Below are positions 14,221-16,900 of a DNA stretch of 16,900 bases, piece after piece. The position numbers and the translations under genes were made by a program. Location of the stretch: positions 1 through 16,900 of the forward strand of contig NZ_JAIWNS010000120.1 of the NCBI RefSeq assembly GCF_020216685.1, in the 5' to 3' direction. The notes under the pieces were generated by a model. That model was given only the letters and a program-made list of their open reading frames with translations. It did no database searches and had not been told where the DNA came from. The stretch's first letter is position 1, and each line of letters opens with the position of its first letter. The DNA is from Methanospirillum hungatei (GTDB taxonomy: Archaea > Halobacteriota > Methanomicrobia > Methanomicrobiales > Methanospirillaceae).

Positions 14221-16005
14221 ATGCTTCCCATAACTATCGACCAGATCATTGTATTTCTAACTCTTCTTTTATCCTTATATCTTTTTATCAATGGCCGGTT
14301 CAGATATGATATTGTTGCGTTAATTGCTCTCATGATCGTCACCGTTCTTGGAGTTGTTCCCTGGAATCAGGCATTTACCGGTTTTGCAAACCCCGCAGTC
14401 ATCAGTGTTGCCGCAGTTCTTGTCATCAGCAGAGGTCTTCAGAATGCCGGAGTGGTAGAGATGCTCGCAGGGTGGCTTAAAAAGGCAGGGAACCGGCCGA
14501 CTGCCCAGGTATCTGCCCTGACCGGACTCGTAATTGTGTTTTCAGCGTTTATGAATAATGTTGGTGCTCTGGCTCTTCTCATGCCGGTGGGGATAAAAAT
14601 GGCACGAAGGAGTATGATTCCCGTCTCAATACTTCTCCTCCCTCTCGCATTTGGCTCTCATCTGGGAGGTATGATAACTCTCATCGGAACCCCTCCAAAT
14701 CTTATCATCTCTGCATTCAGACAGGAAAATCTTGGCCAGCCCTATGGGATGTTTGATTTCTCCCCGGTAGGGGTGGCAGTTTCACTGGTGGCATTTTTAT
14801 TTATTGCAATTGTTGGTTGGCGACTCATTCCAAAACGTGTGAGTCCGGGATCTAAAGACGATTTTTTTAATGTACAAGGATATCTGACCGAGATTCGTGT
14901 CCCGGAGGATTCTAAATTTGCAGGAAAAGCACTTCGTGAGATAGTAAAATCTTCTGATGCAAAAATTACTATCATCCAGCTGATTCGTGATTCATTTGCT
15001 CGTCCGGTCCCCTATATGTATGAAAAGATAAAAGCCGGTGATATTCTTATCATACAGTCAGCATTGGATGATTTGCATAAATTTCTTGCTGCGACCGGGT
15101 TTAAAATTGAAGAAAATGTGACAATAAACCGCGATGTCATCGAATCCAATGATTCAATCCTGAGGGAAGCGACGGTAAAACCAGATTCTCCATCAATTGG
15201 CATGAATGTAAAGGATATCGGACTGCGTTCGAGTTTTGGGATCAATCTTCTTGCCGTATCCAGACAAGGTATACTGCTAAAAGAGCGGTTAAATGATATC
15301 AGGTTTCAGGCCGGAGATGTCCTCCTTCTTCAGGGTACTGAAGGTCCGATTCGTGAAGCCATGAAAGCCCTAGGCTGCCTTCCCCTGGCTGAAAGAGAAC
15401 TGAAAATTGGAGAGCCACGAAGAATTATTGAGGCTGTCGGAATTTTTGCCCTTGCGATTGGAATTGCTGCGACCGGACTTATTCCTGCACAGATAATTCT
15501 GACAATTGCTGCAGTTGTGATGGTACTCTTGTCTTTGGTTCCAGTCAGAGAGATCTATGACAGTATTGACTGGCCGGTTATCATTTTACTTGGTGCTTTT
15601 ATCCCCGTCGGACAGGCCATGGAAAGTACCGGGGGTGCAGCGCTCATTGCATCGACGCTTCTTAGTTTCCAGCATTACCTGACTCCGGAAATACTTCTCA
15701 TTATCATCCTTATCGTGACGATGTTTCTTTCAGATCTCATCAATAATGCTGCAACTGCCGTCCTGATGGCACCTATTTCATTCAGTATCGCAACCGGTCT
15801 TGGAGTTTCTCCGGATCCTTTTTTGATGGCAATTGTGATTGGAGCATCAAGTGCATACCTGACACCGGTAGGTCATCAGTCAAATGCTCTGATCATGGGA
15901 CCGGCAGGTTTACGGTTCAGTGATTACTGGAAACTCGGTCTTCCGTTAGAGATAGTTATTATCATTGTTTCGATACCGGTTATTCTTCATTTCTGGCCGT
16001 TGTAA
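14221..16005 (+). CDS. SLC13/DASS-type anion transporter with TrkA-C domains
   Basis: The 594-residue membrane protein has an N-terminal half with helices and the conserved FANPAVISVAAVLVISRGLQ and TLIGTPPNLIISAF motifs. Two soluble RCK_C/TrkA-C segments follow in the middle (about 220-300 and 310-390; for example EIRVPEDSKFAGKALREI and QAGDVLLLQG). The C-terminal half contains INNAATAVLMAP and TPVGHQSNALIMGP. This is the build of Na+-coupled sulfate/dicarboxylate/arsenite-like carriers of the SLC13/CitMHS group; the substrate cannot be told from the sequence. I choose ATG 14221 because AGGA lies six bases upstream and homologs start just before the TIDQIIVF helix. ATG 14167 and TTG 14143 are in-frame alternatives. 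It is a single gene, facing the amidohydrolase gene 71 bp away. Confidence 0.87.
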   Translation: MLPITIDQIIVFLTLLLSLYLFINGRFRYDIVALIALMIVTVLGVVPWNQAFTGFANPAVISVAAVLVISRGLQNAGVVEMLAGWLKKAGNRPTAQVSALTGLVIVFSAFMNNVGALALLMPVGIKMARRSMIPVSILLLPLAFGSHLGGMITLIGTPPNLIISAFRQENLGQPYGMFDFSPVGVAVSLVAFLFIAIVGWRLIPKRVSPGSKDDFFNVQGYLTEIRVPEDSKFAGKALREIVKSSDAKITIIQLIRDSFARPVPYMYEKIKAGDILIIQSALDDLHKFLAATGFKIEENVTINRDVIESNDSILREATVKPDSPSIGMNVKDIGLRSSFGINLLAVSRQGILLKERLNDIRFQAGDVLLLQGTEGPIREAMKALGCLPLAERELKIGEPRRIIEAVGIFALAIGIAATGLIPAQIILTIAAVVMVLLSLVPVREIYDSIDWPVIILLGAFIPVGQAMESTGGAALIASTLLSFQHYLTPEILLIIILIVTMFLSDLINNAATAVLMAPISFSIATGLGVSPDPFLMAIVIGASSAYLTPVGHQSNALIMGPAGLRFSDYWKLGLPLEIVIIIVSIPVILHFWPL

Positions 16006-16076
16006 GATCAGATGAAAAATAGATACCAACAATCAAGTTTTCAAGAGTTAGGATTATCTTCAATTTTCGATAAAAA

Positions 16077-16900
16077 TTAAAAGGTTTTTTGTGGTGGATT
16101 CTCTGCATCATACTTTTTCTGGCCATGAATGTATGTTGCCAAAACCTTCGGCGATTTGTTTGAAATGGATTGTAAAGGAACAGTGAACAGATCCTGATCA
16201 TAAATTACCATATCCGCATCGAACCCTTCTGTTAATCTACCGACGTCTGTAAATGGTGTGGTGGCAGCACTTCCGGTGGTAAGGCCCTGTATTACATCTG
16301 CACGGGTCAATGGCGGAACATCTGTCGGATTGTCACCACCCTTCAGGGAGATATTCAGAATTGCAGTCGGGGGCGATTCTGAAAGGGGAGATACACCGAA
16401 GTCTGTGCTTATGCCCACCGGGATTTTGGAATCAAATAATTTCTTCAGTGGATATGCGGTATAATATCTGTCTCCATAATATCTGGTGAGATCACTCTCT
16501 ACATGCCAGAATGCCGGCTGCACCGTCATTACAACCTTTCCATTGAATCGGGAGATTCGTTTTATCTGTTCATCGGTCACAAACGCGAGGTGAATCAGAG
16601 TGTGAGTGCTGTTCAGGCCATGATTCCTGGCATAGATCTCTTCCAGAGGTGAGAGAACTGCCTCGATGGCCTCATCTCCCTGGACATGATAATGTACATT
16701 CAGCCCCAGTTCATCAGCCCGTTCAATTATTCGAGAGAGATTATACTCTGGCCCTTTGGAATCATCCCGGTAGACATAGGAGAGACCATATGTTCCCTCA
16801 TTATTCTCCCAACTGGTCCAGGCCTGACCTCCTGCATACGCTCCATCAACAAAGATCTTCAGTCCAATAAACCTGACCATGGGAGTGTCATTTCCGAGAT
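16077..16900 (-). CDS. Amidohydrolase family 3 protein (YtcJ-like), C-terminal part, cut by the window edge
   Basis: The visible 274 codons are open to the right edge, so the start and N-terminal metal site lie outside the window. Seen here are an IFVDGAYAGGQAW segment, NVHYHVQGDEAIEAVL (a metal-ligand His region), THTLIHLAFV, GISTDFGVSP (the catalytic or metal Asp region) and the composite C-terminal block LTTGSAATTPF followed by GFDADMVIYDQDLF. This is typical of COG1574/YtcJ-type amidohydrolases, which hydrolyse amide, formamide or ring bonds. ATG 16878-16880 is internal and not the start. The gene converges on the SLC13 transporter gene; no clear terminator is visible in the 71 bp between them. 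The specific substrate is unknown. Confidence 0.85.
   Translation of the reverse strand, partial: LGNDTPMVRFIGLKIFVDGAYAGGQAWTSWENNEGTYGLSYVYRDDSKGPEYNLSRIIERADELGLNVHYHVQGDEAIEAVLSPLEEIYARNHGLNSTHTLIHLAFVTDEQIKRISRFNGKVVMTVQPAFWHVESDLTRYYGDRYYTAYPLKKLFDSKIPVGISTDFGVSPLSESPPTAILNISLKGGDNPTDVPPLTRADVIQGLTTGSAATTPFTDVGRLTEGFDADMVIYDQDLFTVPLQSISNKSPKVLATYIHGQKKYDAENPPQKTF

Overview
The window most likely comes from a methanogenic archaeon close to Methanospirillum hungatei (Methanomicrobiales). That is an inference from TATA-type promoters with apparently leaderless small genes, GGAGG-type ribosome sites on the other genes, SLC13/TrkA-C and GPR1/FUN34/YaaH transporter proteins, and above all a pair of radical SAM proteins matching the ScmE and ScmF families of the 'SynChlorMet' cassette, which as I remember was named partly after Methanospirillum. 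No rRNA, tRNA, CRISPR array or transposase gene was seen.

Layout. Positions 1-1720 hold a possible gene remnant, then a two-gene unit: an HTH-XRE/ImmA-type metallopeptidase and a PIN-domain protein joined by an ATGA overlap, with a TTACAA/TTGTAA operator-like array in front. Positions 1721-3398 are decayed DNA: the C-terminal part of an AMP-forming CoA ligase, then about 0.9 kb with no convincing gene. Positions 3399-12133 (minus strand) are one ribosomal-peptide (RiPP) operon: precursor peptide, hairpin, PqqD-like recognition protein (ScmD type), two radical SAM/SPASM proteins (ScmE and ScmF types), a very short HlyD-like adaptor, a C39-peptidase ABC exporter and a second NHLM-type ABC protein. 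A second precursor gene is divergent (12420-12629, plus). Both precursors have a 30-residue leader ending in a double glycine, followed by Cys/Gly/Ala repeats (5 Cys and 3 Cys).

The cluster is flanked by two diverged direct copies of a roughly 250-bp element (about 3022-3270 and 12795-13043). The right copy overlaps the 3' end of a ywbE-family gene broken by an 8-bp tandem repeat. Beyond it lie a frameshifted acetate-type transporter gene, an intact SLC13/TrkA-C transporter and the C-terminal part of an amidohydrolase running off the right edge.

Working model (inference): the leaders are bound by the PqqD-like protein, the radical SAM enzymes cross-link or otherwise modify the repeated Cys-x2-Gly-Gly-Ala-Ala cores, and the C39 transporter cuts after Gly-Gly and exports the product. 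The chemistry and the biological role are not known from the sequence.
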